From: Azospirillum brasilense
GTDB lineage: Bacteria > Pseudomonadota > Alphaproteobacteria > Azospirillales > Azospirillaceae
Direction of reading: 5' to 3'
Assembly: GCF_001315015.1 (NCBI RefSeq)
Contig: NZ_CP012916.1
Span: 450,001 to 514,000 of the forward strand
DNA: 64,000 bases
Below the pieces are notes generated by a model, which had not been told where the DNA came from, did not search any database, and saw only the letters and a program-made list of their open reading frames with translations. How positions within the stretch are numbered: the first letter of the stretch is position 1; each line of letters starts with the position of its first letter. Below, piece by piece: positions 9,753-18,323 of the stretch. Position numbers and translations under genes: made by a program.

Positions 9753-10268
9753 ATGGTAACGATTCACGGCACCTGCGTCCTGGTCGGCACATGGAACGAC
9801 GGCCAAGGAAACGGCGGCAGCGGCGTCATATCGGGCAGCGGCGACCGCAGCGAAACGCCCGTCGGCGTGCTGCTGCGGGGACCTTCGGGCAGCGGCAAGT
9901 CCGATCTGGCCTTGCGGATGATCGACGCTGGTGCGCTGTTGGTTGCCGACGACCGGGTGGAGCTGCGCGTTGACCGGGGCAGACTGATGGCAAGGGCGCC
10001 GGCGGCGCTGGCCGGTCTGCTGGAGGTACGGGGCGTCGGCATCATGCCCATGCCCACCGTCACGGAGGTCGAAATCAGGCTGGTCGTCGATCTGGTGCCG
10101 CGCGACGCCGTCGAACGTCTTCCTGAGGAGGAGGCCGCGGAACTTCTCGACCGGCCTGTCCCGCGCCTCGCCCTTTGTCCCTTCGACGCCTCGACTCCGG
10201 CCAAGCTCAAGCTGGCGGCTACGGCCGCGCGGGCTGGCTCTTTGGGAAAGGTTCCGGACCTGCCATGA
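9753..10268 (+). CDS. hprK: HPr kinase/phosphorylase, short alphaproteobacterial form
   Basis: A 171-residue HPr kinase that phosphorylates a serine of HPr and so tunes the phosphorelay encoded downstream. The P-loop is GPSGSGKSDLALR (about residue 47), followed by ALLVADDRVEL and the HprK signature LEVRGVGIM. It lacks the N-terminal domain of the roughly 310-residue Firmicutes enzymes, as is usual in Alphaproteobacteria. The ATG at 9753 is preferred because homologues begin close to IHGTCVLV. The stop overlaps the rapZ start (ATGA). The Ser target is conserved in the HPr at 11707. Confidence 0.92.
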   Translation: MVTIHGTCVLVGTWNDGQGNGGSGVISGSGDRSETPVGVLLRGPSGSGKSDLALRMIDAGALLVADDRVELRVDRGRLMARAPAALAGLLEVRGVGIMPMPTVTEVEIRLVVDLVPRDAVERLPEEEAAELLDRPVPRLALCPFDASTPAKLKLAATAARAGSLGKVPDLP

Positions 10269-11188
10269 CCGACCGCCCCCCCTTGGAAAACCATCCGACG
10301 GAACGGCCCTTGGGCACGGACGGTCAACTCGTGCTGGTCACCGGCATGTCCGGAGCCGGAATGTCCATCGCCCTGAAGGCCCTGGAGGACCTCGGTTACG
10401 AGGCGGTGGACAACCTGCGCCTCTCGCTCGTTCCGGCGCTGCTGGAGCAGGCCGACCCGCGCAAACGCCCATTGGCCCTGGTGATCGACAGCCGTACCCG
10501 CGACTTCTCCGCCCACGCCATGCTGGAAGAGGTCGAGGCGCTGAAGGCCCACACCGGGTTGGACGTGCGGCTGGTGTTCCTCGATTGCGGGGACGAGACA
10601 CTGCAGCGCCGCTTCACCGAAACGCGCCGCCGCCACCCGCTGGCCATCGACCGCCCGGTGCCGGACGGCATCCAATTGGAACGCGCCCTGCTGTTGCCGC
10701 TCAAGCAGCAGGCGGACGTGACCATCGACACCACGCAACTGTCGATCCACGACCTGCGCCGCATCCTGGCCGGAAACTTCCAGATCGGCGCCCAAGCGGC
10801 GCTTCAGGTCTTCGTCACCTCCTTCTCGTTCCGGATGGGGTTGCCTCGCGAGGCGGACCTCGTGTTCGACGTACGCTTCTTGACGAATCCCCATTATGAT
10901 CCGGAATTGCGACCGCTGACCGGACTGGACCCCCATGTGGCGGCGCGGGTGGAGGAAGACCCGGATTTCGCCGATTTCTTCCGTCATCTGACGGATCTGT
11001 TGCAGCCGCTTCTGCCGCGCTACAACCAGGAGGGCAAAAGCTACCTGACCATTGCGGTCGGCTGCACGGGCGGCAAGCACCGCTCGGTGTTCGTCGCCGA
11101 GCGGCTGGCCGCGTGGCTCACCGGGCTGGGGCTGAAGGTCGGCATCAGCCATCGGGAGCTGGACCGGCAGGCCCAGCGGACCGGCTGA
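10265..11188 (+). CDS. rapZ: RapZ-family nucleotide-binding protein with altered P-loop
   Basis: A 307-residue RapZ/YvcJ protein. In enterobacteria RapZ is an RNase E adapter that destabilises the small RNA GlmZ; in other bacteria its role is less clear. The N-terminal P-loop region reads VTGMSGAGMSIALKALEDLGY, in which Met replaces the Lys of a standard Walker A (GxxGxGKS). The next conserved motif is VDNLRL instead of VDNLPL. The C-terminal domain is intact, with FSFRMGLPREADLVFDVRFL, NPHYDPELR and the signature AVGCTGGKHRSVFVAERLA. ATGA overlap with hprK shows coupling. Loss of the P-loop Lys would be expected to weaken nucleotide binding, whereas the RNA-binding C-terminal half looks functional. 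Confidence 0.92.
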   Translation: MTDRPPLENHPTERPLGTDGQLVLVTGMSGAGMSIALKALEDLGYEAVDNLRLSLVPALLEQADPRKRPLALVIDSRTRDFSAHAMLEEVEALKAHTGLDVRLVFLDCGDETLQRRFTETRRRHPLAIDRPVPDGIQLERALLLPLKQQADVTIDTTQLSIHDLRRILAGNFQIGAQAALQVFVTSFSFRMGLPREADLVFDVRFLTNPHYDPELRPLTGLDPHVAARVEEDPDFADFFRHLTDLLQPLLPRYNQEGKSYLTIAVGCTGGKHRSVFVAERLAAWLTGLGLKVGISHRELDRQAQRTG

Positions 11189-11192
11189 CAGC

Positions 11193-11239
11193 CGATGGCC
11201 GGCCATCGAGTTGGTTGGAGCGATCCGGATAAGGGATCG
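11193..11239 (+). terminator. Two tandem hairpins between rapZ and the EIIA gene
   Basis: A perfect 16-bp palindrome (CGATGGCC/GGCCATCG, 11193-11208) is followed by CGATCC-ggataag-GGATCG (11221-11239). There is no long T run, only GTTC afterwards. They could attenuate or process the transcript between rapZ and the PTS genes. Confidence 0.4.
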
Positions 11240-11300
11240 TTCATAAGTGCCGCAATAAGAATGTGGCTTCGGGGGAGGCTCCAGAATTGAAGGATGTCCC

Positions 11301-11702
11301 ATGATCGGTATGGTTCTGGTAACCCACGGGCGCCTCGCGGAAGAGTTCATCGCCGCGCTGGAGCATGTGGTGGGTGAGCAGCAGCAGGTGCGGGCCGTGT
11401 GCATCGGCCCAGACGACGACATGGAGCAGCGCCGTCAGGACATTCTGAACTCCGTTGCCGACGTGGACGACGGGTCCGGCGTCGTCGTGCTGACCGATAT
11501 GTTCGGCGGCACCCCGTCCAACCTCGCCATCTCCATCATGGACAAGGCGAAGGTCGAGGTGATTGCCGGCGTGAACCTGCCGATGCTGATCAAGCTGGCC
11601 AGCGTACGCCGCCAGGAAACGCTGACCCATGCCGTGACCGCCGCGCGGGAAGCTGGACAGAAATACATCAACGTCGCTTCCTCGCTGCTGTCGGACGGGT
11701 GA
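11301..11702 (+). CDS. PTS EIIA component, mannose family (regulatory)
   Basis: A 133-residue single-domain EIIA of the mannose/fructose family. It accepts a phosphate on His9 (MVLVTHG) from HPr. The second hallmark is LTDMFGGTPSNLA. No EIIB, EIIC or EIID is present, so the protein is probably a regulatory phospho-acceptor and not part of sugar uptake, as is known for the alphaproteobacterial EIIA-Man homologues. It sits between rapZ (112 nt upstream) and ptsH (4 nt downstream), giving the conserved order hprK-rapZ-EIIA-ptsH-EI. Confidence 0.92.
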   Translation: MIGMVLVTHGRLAEEFIAALEHVVGEQQQVRAVCIGPDDDMEQRRQDILNSVADVDDGSGVVVLTDMFGGTPSNLAISIMDKAKVEVIAGVNLPMLIKLASVRRQETLTHAVTAAREAGQKYINVASSLLSDG

Positions 11703-11706
11703 CCCG

Positions 11707-12048
11707 ATGAACGTTCCAGACGACAAGACGCCCGCCCAGGGCGCTTCCGGAACCGGTGGGCAGCCTCCGGAGAGAAATCCCGAAATCTGCCAAACCGTCA
11801 CCATCTGCAACCAGCGCGGCCTGCACGCCCGCGCGGCGGCAAAATTCGTGAAGCTGGTCGCCACCTTCGACTGTGAGATCGAGGTGCGGCGCGGCGAGAC
11901 GCAGGTGTCAGGCGAATCCATCATGGGCCTGATGATGCTTGCTGCCGGCCCCGGCACCTCGGTGGAGCTTTACGCCTATGGCCGCGAGGCCGAGGAGGCC
12001 ATGGCGGCTCTCGTGGATCTGATCACCCGCAAGTTCGATGAAGACTGA
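11707..12048 (+). CDS. ptsH: HPr family phosphocarrier protein
   Basis: A 113-residue HPr with about 28 extra N-terminal residues. It relays phosphate from Enzyme I to EIIA. The active His40 is in NQRGLHARAAAKF, and the regulatory serine targeted by HprK is Ser71 in GESIMGLMML. Both sites being present fits dual control by PEP and by HprK. The 3' end overlaps the Enzyme I gene by 11 nt. With no sugar permease near, it may act as the nitrogen-type NPr. Confidence 0.94.
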   Translation: MNVPDDKTPAQGASGTGGQPPERNPEICQTVTICNQRGLHARAAAKFVKLVATFDCEIEVRRGETQVSGESIMGLMMLAAGPGTSVELYAYGREAEEAMAALVDLITRKFDED

Positions 12049-13810
12049 CGTTCCGGCCGCCGGCCAGGGGCGGTCGTTGCGCGGGTTGGGCGTTTCGCCC
12101 GGCATTGCCATCGGCCCGGCCCATGTGGTGGAGAGCGGCGCCATCCGCGTTCCCGAATACACGCTTGCCGCCGATCAGGTGGAGGCCGAGGCTGCGCGCT
12201 TCGCCGACGCCTGCGGCAAGGCGCGCCGCCAGATCCGCAAGCTGAAGGCCAAGGCGCTGGTGCTGCCCGGCTCGGCGTCGGAGGAGATCGGCTTCCTTCT
12301 CGACGCCCATCTGGCGATGGTCACCAACTCGCGCCTGACGCGCGGCGTCGAGCGCCGCATCCAGCAGGAGCTGATCAACGCCGAGGCCGCGGTCCAGGCG
12401 GAGATCGCCACCATCGCCCAGACCTTCGCGAGCATGGAGGACAGCTACCTCGCCGGGCGAATCGCCGACGTGCGCGAGGTGGGTCGGCGGCTGATCCGCA
12501 ACCTGATGCGGCACGAGTATCAGGCCTTCTCCATGCTGAACCCCGGCTCGGTGATCCTGGCGGAGGAACTGACCCCGGCGGACACCGCCCTGCTCGACCC
12601 CCGCCGCGTCGCCGGCTTCGCCACCGTACTCGGCGGCGCCGAGGGACACACGGCGATCATGGCGCGCTCGCTGGGCATTCCGGCGGTGCTGGGTGTCGGC
12701 GGGTTGCTGTCCGGGCTGAAGAACGGGATCACGGTCGTCGTCGACGGGGTCCAGGGACGCGTCATCATCGACCCCACCCCCGAGGTGCTGGAGGACTACC
12801 GGCAGCGCCGCGCCGAGCGCGAGCGCGAGCGCGAGCAGCTGAAGGGCCTGCGCAAGCTGCCGGCGGTCACCCGCGACAACACCGCGGTAGCGCTTCAGGC
12901 CAACCTGGAGCTGCCGCGCGACCTCGACCACGCGCTGGAGAACGGGGCGCAGGGGATCGGGCTGCTGCGCACTGAGTTCCTGTTCATGAACCGCGACCAG
13001 CTCCCGGACGAGGACGAGCAGTACACCGTCCTGCGCTCCATCGTGGAAGGCATGGGCGGCCGCACCGTCACCGCCCGCACCATGGATGTCGGCGGGGAGA
13101 AGCTGGCCGGCTGGATGGCGGGCCGCTACGGCGAGCCGGCGAACCCGGCGCTCGGCCTGCGCGCGGTCCGGCTCGGCCTGCGCGAGCCCAAGCTGCTGGA
13201 GACGCAGCTCGCCGCCATGCTGCGGGCCGGCGTCCATGGGCCGCTGCGCATCCTGCTGCCGATGATCTGCTCGGTCGCCGAGGTGCAGCGCGTGCGCGAG
13301 ATGATGGGTCAGGTGGCCCGCCGGTTGCGCCGCCGCGGCGTTCCCATCGCCGATCCGCTGCCGCCGGTCGGGGTGATGGTGGAGGTTCCGGGGGCGGCCC
13401 TGTCCGCCGATGCGCTGGCCTACGCCGCCGACTTCTTCTCCATCGGCACCAACGACCTGACGCAGTACACGCTGGCCATCGACCGCGGAGACGAGCAGGT
13501 CGCCTCGCTCTACGACCCGCTGCACCCTGCCGTGCTACGCCTGATCCAGTTCACCATAGAGGCGGCGCTGCGCGCCCGCATCCCGGTGTCGGTCTGCGGC
13601 GAGATCGCCGGCGATTCGCGTTACACGGCGTTGTTGCTGGGACTGGGCGTGCGCGACCTGTCGATGGTGCCCCCGGCCATCCCCCTGGTGAAGCGGCGCA
13701 TCCGCAAGTTGGACCTTCAGGAGGCCACCCGCCGCGCCCGTGTGATTATGGACCAGAGCGACAGCGGGCGCATCGCAGCCTTGCTGGACGACTTCAACAC
13801 CGTCGACTGA
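12038..13810 (+). CDS. ptsP: PTS Enzyme I (PEP-protein phosphotransferase)
   Basis: A 590-residue Enzyme I that autophosphorylates with PEP and passes phosphate to HPr. The phospho-His is His204 in GGAEGHTAIMARS. The PEP-binding barrel follows, with GIGLLRTEFLFM, LGLRAVRLGL, the catalytic FFSIGTNDLTQYTLAIDR and the Cys of SVCGEIAGD. It lacks the N-terminal GAF domain of the long nitrogen-PTS PtsP, so by domain content it is PtsI-like; the symbol follows the broad family name. A linker contains a run of Glu-Arg repeats (EREREREQ). It is the last gene of the PTS cluster, followed by a long stem-loop. Confidence 0.93.
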   Translation: MKTDVPAAGQGRSLRGLGVSPGIAIGPAHVVESGAIRVPEYTLAADQVEAEAARFADACGKARRQIRKLKAKALVLPGSASEEIGFLLDAHLAMVTNSRLTRGVERRIQQELINAEAAVQAEIATIAQTFASMEDSYLAGRIADVREVGRRLIRNLMRHEYQAFSMLNPGSVILAEELTPADTALLDPRRVAGFATVLGGAEGHTAIMARSLGIPAVLGVGGLLSGLKNGITVVVDGVQGRVIIDPTPEVLEDYRQRRAEREREREQLKGLRKLPAVTRDNTAVALQANLELPRDLDHALENGAQGIGLLRTEFLFMNRDQLPDEDEQYTVLRSIVEGMGGRTVTARTMDVGGEKLAGWMAGRYGEPANPALGLRAVRLGLREPKLLETQLAAMLRAGVHGPLRILLPMICSVAEVQRVREMMGQVARRLRRRGVPIADPLPPVGVMVEVPGAALSADALAYAADFFSIGTNDLTQYTLAIDRGDEQVASLYDPLHPAVLRLIQFTIEAALRARIPVSVCGEIAGDSRYTALLLGLGVRDLSMVPPAIPLVKRRIRKLDLQEATRRARVIMDQSDSGRIAALLDDFNTVD

Positions 13811-13831
13811 CGATCTGCTTTCGGGATCCGG

Positions 13832-13878
13832 GAGAACGGCGTCCGCGCAACGCCACCGTTGTCGCGGCGGCCGTTCTC
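13832..13878. terminator. Long imperfect stem-loop between convergent ptsP and LysR genes
   Basis: GAGAACGGC (13832-13840) pairs with GCCGTTCTC (13870-13878), and an inner stem CAACG-CCAC-CGTTG extends it. It lies exactly between two convergent genes and covers the start of the LysR stop codon. No T run follows, so Rho-independence is uncertain. Confidence 0.5.
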
Positions 13879-14902
13879 ATCGCCCGATCATAGGCTTCAG
13901 CCAGGGCGACGAGATGAACAGTTCGGTGAAATAGCCCTGGGTGAGGATGGCCCGGCCGACCTTGTGGATGCGGGTCGGAAGGGACCCGAGTTCCCCCTTG
14001 CGGGCGATCACGAAGATGGACCGGCGGAAGCTCGCGGCCGGAAAGGGCAGAACCCGCAGACGTCCCAGATGCTGGCGGCTTTTCACCAGCGCGGTCGGGG
14101 GAAGCAGGCTCCACCCCATCTCCTCCGCCACCATGGCCATCATCGTGTCGACGGCGTCGAACGCGAAGCTGCGTGGGATTTCCAATCCCAGGCGCCGCAG
14201 ATGCTGGTCCACCATCCGGCCGAGGCTGCTGTCCACCGTGTTCCGGATCAGCGGCAACGCCTGGGAAAGCGCGCGCAGCCCGGCCTCGTCGGCGACCTCC
14301 GGCGCGTTGCGCGGCACCAGCAGCACGAAGGGCTCAGTGACCAGGCGGGCGCTGTCCACCTGATCCATGTCGTCGAAGGACTCGTTGGTGAAGATGACGT
14401 CCAGGCGCCGGGCCATGAACTGCTCCCGCAACTGCCGGCTGAGACCCGCCGCGATGCTGAAGGAGGGCACACTGTCGCGCAATTGCTGGAGGAGCCGCGG
14501 CATGAACGGAGCGGCCAGCGTGTCGATGCAACCAAGCCGCAATTCCGGCACGAAGGGCGCGTCCTTGCCGCCGATCACCGCCGGCAGTTGGCGGGCGTCG
14601 TTCAGGATGCGCTTGCTCCAGTGCCAGAGCCGGTGACCGGCGGCGGTCAGCGCCATCGGGCGGATGCTCCGGTCGAACAGCTGGGTGGCGAAGGCGGTTT
14701 CCAGTTGACGCACCACGTGCGATACGGCCGATTGGGTCAAACCCAGTTGGCCCGCCGCTCGGGTCATGTTGCCCAGCTCCGCCACGGTCACGAACACTTC
14801 GAGGGCGTCGAGGTCAAAGTCGCGATGGCGCATGAGGCGAGCGGGCTTCGTCGTCTGGCGGTCGTCGGACAGGTCCCGATGGAGACCCGGGCGGAGGCCC
14901 AT
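13877..14902 (-). CDS. LysR family transcriptional regulator
   Basis: A LysR regulator of up to 341 residues. The helix-turn-helix is near the N-terminus (NMTRAAGQLGLTQSAVSHVVRQLE), followed by the effector-binding domain in two lobes. An alternative start at 14833 (MRHRDFDLDALEVF) gives 318 residues, closer to typical LysR length; neither start has a strong ribosome binding site. It is divergent from the MmgE/PrpD gene, the usual arrangement for a LysR protein and its target. The target may include the ABC/RidA/ureohydrolase genes downstream, but that is inference. Confidence 0.9.
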   Translation of the reverse strand: MGLRPGLHRDLSDDRQTTKPARLMRHRDFDLDALEVFVTVAELGNMTRAAGQLGLTQSAVSHVVRQLETAFATQLFDRSIRPMALTAAGHRLWHWSKRILNDARQLPAVIGGKDAPFVPELRLGCIDTLAAPFMPRLLQQLRDSVPSFSIAAGLSRQLREQFMARRLDVIFTNESFDDMDQVDSARLVTEPFVLLVPRNAPEVADEAGLRALSQALPLIRNTVDSSLGRMVDQHLRRLGLEIPRSFAFDAVDTMMAMVAEEMGWSLLPPTALVKSRQHLGRLRVLPFPAASFRRSIFVIARKGELGSLPTRIHKVGRAILTQGYFTELFISSPWLKPMIGR

Positions 14903-15007
14903 TATGAACGCAGTTCATCCCCACCATGAAAGTCATTTCTTGACGTGACGGGGCGGAACGGTCGTGGGCAGCCTCGCGGGGTCGTTATCCATTGCGAGCC
15001 TCTCATC

Positions 15008-16432
15008 ATGACCATCCCTTCCCTCCCCTCCTTCACCGCCGGCCAGCCCACGACCCAGCCCACGACCCAGCCAGCCGCCCGACTCATCGGCCATTGGCTG
15101 GCCGGTCTGGAGCGGGCCGGCATTCCCGACGACGTGGCCTCGGCGGCCCGCGCCTGCATCATCGACACGCTGGGCGTGGCTCTGGCCGGAGTCGGCACCG
15201 ACACCGCCCGCCTGGCGCGGGGGGAAGCGCTGGACATCCATGCCGCCGGCCCGTCCACCCTGCTGGGCGGCGGACGCCTATGCGCCGAAGGGGCCGCCTT
15301 CGCGAACACCGCGGCTGCCCACGCGCTGGATTTCGACGACAACTCCTATGCCGGATTCGTCCATGGGTCGGCCGTGGTGGTGCCGACCGCCCTGGCCGCA
15401 GTGGAAGCGGCCGGAGGAACCGGAGCCGATCTGCTGACCGCCGTAGTTGCCGGTGCGGAGGCGGAATACGCGCTGGCCGTCGCCCTCGGCAATGGGGTGT
15501 ATGAGGCCGGCTGGTGGACCACCGCGCTGTTCGGCGTGGTCGGTGCCGCCGCCACCGCCGCCAAGGCCTTCCGGCTGGACGGCGACCGGGCCGCCGATGC
15601 CGTCGCTTTTGCGCTCTGCGGGGCCGGCGGCATGCGGGCCTGCTTCGGCACGGGCGCCAAGCCGCTGCTGGCCGCACAAGCCGCCGCCAACGGGCTGCGC
15701 GCGGCGCGTCTAGCCAAGCGTGGCGGGGCCGTGCCGCACGTCGTGGTGGAGGACCCGCGGGGCTTTGCCCGGCTGGTGGCGCAGGGCCGCTTCGATCCCA
15801 CGGCGCTGACGGCCTTGGGCCGGCGGTGGCACCTGCTGGACCCGGGCATCGACACCAAGGCCTATCCGGTCTGCCTCTCCTCGCACGCGGCGGCCGACGC
15901 GGTGCGCGACCTGATGACGGAGCACCGGCTGCCTCCGTCGGACATCACGGCGGTGCGCTGCGTCGTACCGCCCCTGGTGGCCGCCAACCTCACCTACGAC
16001 CGCCCAACCACTCCCGGCGAAGCCCGCTTCAGCCTGCCCTTTGCGGTGGCCTGCGTGATGCTGCACGGCGACCTGACTCTGGATCACCTGACCACGGCGA
16101 CGCTGGCCGACCCGCATCTGCACGCGGCCATGGAGCGTGTGAGCATGCGGCCGGATCCCGGCTGGAACGCCGATCCCGATCGGGCGCGGCTGGCCCCGGA
16201 AGGCGCCGATGTAACGGTGGAAACCGCGACCGGACGTACGTTCCGCCGCTTCTGCGCCTCGGCGCGCGGCACCGTCGCCCGGCCCCTGTCGGCGCAGGAG
16301 CATGCCGGGAAGTTCCATGACTGTGCCGGACGCGCCATGGGGCCAGAGGCAGCGGCGCGGCTCCATCGCAAGTTGCTGGATATCGATGCTCTGCCTCGGC
16401 TGGACGGGCTTCTGGACGGCTCGATCGGTTGA
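15008..16432 (+). CDS. MmgE/PrpD family protein
   Basis: A 474-residue member of the MmgE/PrpD family, which includes 2-methylcitrate dehydratase and related lyases or isomerases acting on carboxylic acids. Visible family features are ACIIDTLGVALAG near the N-terminus, AAFANTAAAHALDFDDN, HGSAVVVPTALAA and KAYPVCLSSHAAADAV. The ATG at 15008 is chosen over upstream codons because homology starts soon after it; residues 10-18 contain a small TTQP tandem repeat from a 12-bp DNA duplication. No other propionate genes are near, so methylcitrate is not a secure substrate. It stands between the LysR gene and the transporter operon. Confidence 0.85.
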   Translation: MTIPSLPSFTAGQPTTQPTTQPAARLIGHWLAGLERAGIPDDVASAARACIIDTLGVALAGVGTDTARLARGEALDIHAAGPSTLLGGGRLCAEGAAFANTAAAHALDFDDNSYAGFVHGSAVVVPTALAAVEAAGGTGADLLTAVVAGAEAEYALAVALGNGVYEAGWWTTALFGVVGAAATAAKAFRLDGDRAADAVAFALCGAGGMRACFGTGAKPLLAAQAAANGLRAARLAKRGGAVPHVVVEDPRGFARLVAQGRFDPTALTALGRRWHLLDPGIDTKAYPVCLSSHAAADAVRDLMTEHRLPPSDITAVRCVVPPLVAANLTYDRPTTPGEARFSLPFAVACVMLHGDLTLDHLTTATLADPHLHAAMERVSMRPDPGWNADPDRARLAPEGADVTVETATGRTFRRFCASARGTVARPLSAQEHAGKFHDCAGRAMGPEAAARLHRKLLDIDALPRLDGLLDGSIG

Positions 16433-16753
16433 CAGCGGGTCGACAGCATACGCCTGCATTCATGGTGCCTGCAAAATTCATTCATGGTGCTGGCGAAGCG
16501 TCCACAATCCAGCCTAATTTTTGAGCATGATTGTCAGTCCAACGGACGAAATTTTACGAGCAAATTCCGGGCTTCACCGGTGATCGAAAATCAGGCACGC
16601 AGTCCACAACGCCATGCTTGCCTAATTTACGGGCATATTTTGCTCCGCCGGGCGGCACGGCCTTGGCCTTTCCGCCCATGACGGGTCTGTGAGAGCGTCA
16701 GGGCAACAGGAACCAAGGTCCACAACGGACCCCGCAAGCAGAGAGGCTTCATC
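16433..16753. promoter_or_regulatory. AT-richer 321-nt control region upstream of the peptide ABC operon
   Basis: No gene is seen. The region holds two perfect copies of CATTCATGGTGC (16457-16468 and 16479-16490), 22 bp apart. A second pair of related boxes is GCCTAATTTTTGAGCAT (16512-16528) and GCCTAATTTACGGGCAT (16620-16636), each preceded by TCCACAA. A GGTCC-acaac-GGACC hairpin (16717-16731) lies before the likely ribosome binding site GAGAGG at 16741. These are candidate regulator sites and a leader hairpin. Confidence 0.5.
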
Positions 16754-18256
16754 ATGGTGAAACGGTTGGTGGCACGGGCTGTGCTCTCGGCTTTCCTCCT
16801 CTCCGGCACGGCGCTGTCCGCGCAGGCCGCCGGCACGCTCAAGGTGGCGGTGGATTCGAACCTGAACACCCTCGACCCCGCCAAGATGAAGGGCGGCCAG
16901 GAGTATGTGGCCGCTTACCTCCTCTTCAACGGCCTGACGGCGATCGCCGCCGACATGACGCTGAAGCCGGACCTCGCCGAGCGCTGGGAGCACAGCGCCG
17001 ACCTCAAGACCTGGACCTTCTTCCTGAAGAAGGGCGTGAAGTTCCACAGCGGCCGCGAGATGGACGCCGAGGACGTTCTCGCCACCATCACCCGCATCCA
17101 GGACAAGGCGACCGGCTCCACAGCCCGCGTGAACTTCGAGATCGTGGAGTCGATGAAGGCGGTGGACTCCCACACCGTGGAATTCACGCTGAAGTCCCCC
17201 TACTCCGGCTTCGCCGAGCTGTTCGGCGAGCGTCAGGCCCGCATCGTGCCGCGCGACGCCCTCGACACGCTGGCCTCCAACCCGGTCGGCACCGGCCCCT
17301 TCCAGTTCGTCTCCTTCGCGCCCGGCGACCGCATGGTGGTGAAGCGCAACCCGACCTATTTCGAGGCCGGCCTGCCCAAGCTGGACGAGGTGGTGATCCG
17401 CATCCTGCCCGAGACGGCCAGCCAAGTGGCGGCGCTGACAACGGGTGAGCTGGACCTCGCCTGGAACCTGCCGCCGGAGGCGGTGGACAAGGTCAAGGCG
17501 ACGTCGAACCTGAAGGCCGAAGCCGTGCCGACCTCCACCTGGGACGGCGTGATCATGAACGGCACGACCAAGCCGTTCGACGACGTGCGCGTCCGCCGCG
17601 CCGTGGCGACCGCACTGGACAAGCAGGCGATCACCCAGATTGCCCTGTTCGGCTACGGCACGCCGACCCATTCGCCGATCCCGCCGAGCCACCCCTACTT
17701 CAACAAGGATCTGCCGATCGCCAAGGGCGACCCGGCGGCCGCCAAGAAGATGCTGGCCGAGGCAGGCTATCCCAACGGCTTCGAGGTCACGCTTTACACC
17801 CCGGCCGGCCGCGCCACCCGCGAGCGTCTGGGGCTGGCAGTCCGCGAGTTGCTGAAGCCGGCGGGCATCACCGTCAACGTGCAGCGCGTGCCCTTCGACG
17901 TCTTCCTGAAGGACATCGAGGGCAAGGCAGGCTTCTACATCGACGGCTTCTTCAGTCGCCCGACGATCGATACCTCGGTCTACCCCTGGTACCATTCGCG
18001 CGGGTCGTGGAACGCCGCGCTGTGGAACTACACCAACCCGGCGATGGACAAGCTGCTCGACGGCGCCCGTCAGGCGTCCAGCGAGGAGGAGGCCAAGAAG
18101 CTCTATGGCGAGGTGCAGGCGCTGGCCGTCCAGGACGCCCCCGGCGTCATCCCCTACGTCATCAACCACGTCAACGGCGTGAGCGCGCGGGTGCAGGGCT
18201 TCACCTCCCACCCGATGATGTTCCTCGACCTGCGCAACGTTTCGGTCGGCCAGTAG
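16754..18256 (+). CDS. Peptide/opine-type ABC transporter substrate-binding protein
   Basis: A 500-residue periplasmic binding protein of the SBP_bac_5 family (DppA/OppA/NikA type). A cleavable signal peptide ends near residue 26 (SAQAA). The mature protein has the family motifs LDPAKMKGG, LAERWEHSADLKTWTFFL and VKFHSGREMDAEDV. It is the first gene of a seven-gene run on the plus strand and is separated from the first permease by a strong hairpin, which typically keeps binding-protein mRNA more abundant. The ligand is unknown; downstream RidA, ureohydrolase and ArgE-like genes suggest a nitrogen-rich, possibly acylated compound. Confidence 0.93.
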   Translation: MVKRLVARAVLSAFLLSGTALSAQAAGTLKVAVDSNLNTLDPAKMKGGQEYVAAYLLFNGLTAIAADMTLKPDLAERWEHSADLKTWTFFLKKGVKFHSGREMDAEDVLATITRIQDKATGSTARVNFEIVESMKAVDSHTVEFTLKSPYSGFAELFGERQARIVPRDALDTLASNPVGTGPFQFVSFAPGDRMVVKRNPTYFEAGLPKLDEVVIRILPETASQVAALTTGELDLAWNLPPEAVDKVKATSNLKAEAVPTSTWDGVIMNGTTKPFDDVRVRRAVATALDKQAITQIALFGYGTPTHSPIPPSHPYFNKDLPIAKGDPAAAKKMLAEAGYPNGFEVTLYTPAGRATRERLGLAVRELLKPAGITVNVQRVPFDVFLKDIEGKAGFYIDGFFSRPTIDTSVYPWYHSRGSWNAALWNYTNPAMDKLLDGARQASSEEEAKKLYGEVQALAVQDAPGVIPYVINHVNGVSARVQGFTSHPMMFLDLRNVSVGQ

Positions 18257-18271
18257 AGCCGTCGACGGCGT

Positions 18272-18294
18272 CGGGAGCGCCCACCGCGCTCCCG
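18272..18294 (+). terminator. Intercistronic hairpin after the binding-protein gene
   Basis: CGGGAGCGC-ccacc-GCGCTCCCG is a perfect 9-bp stem, 16 nt after the stop and 30 nt before the permease ATG. It has no T run and is probably an mRNA-stabilising or attenuating element. Confidence 0.55.
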
Positions 18295-18323
18295 GCGGCC
18301 CCGGGCCAAGGGAAGCTCTCTCC

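Noticed and set aside
16640-16753. Guanidine riboswitch upstream of the peptide ABC/ureohydrolase operon
   Set aside because: ACGG tetramers occur, but the bases around them do not pair as in the guanidine-II motif, and no guanidine-I or -III core was seen.
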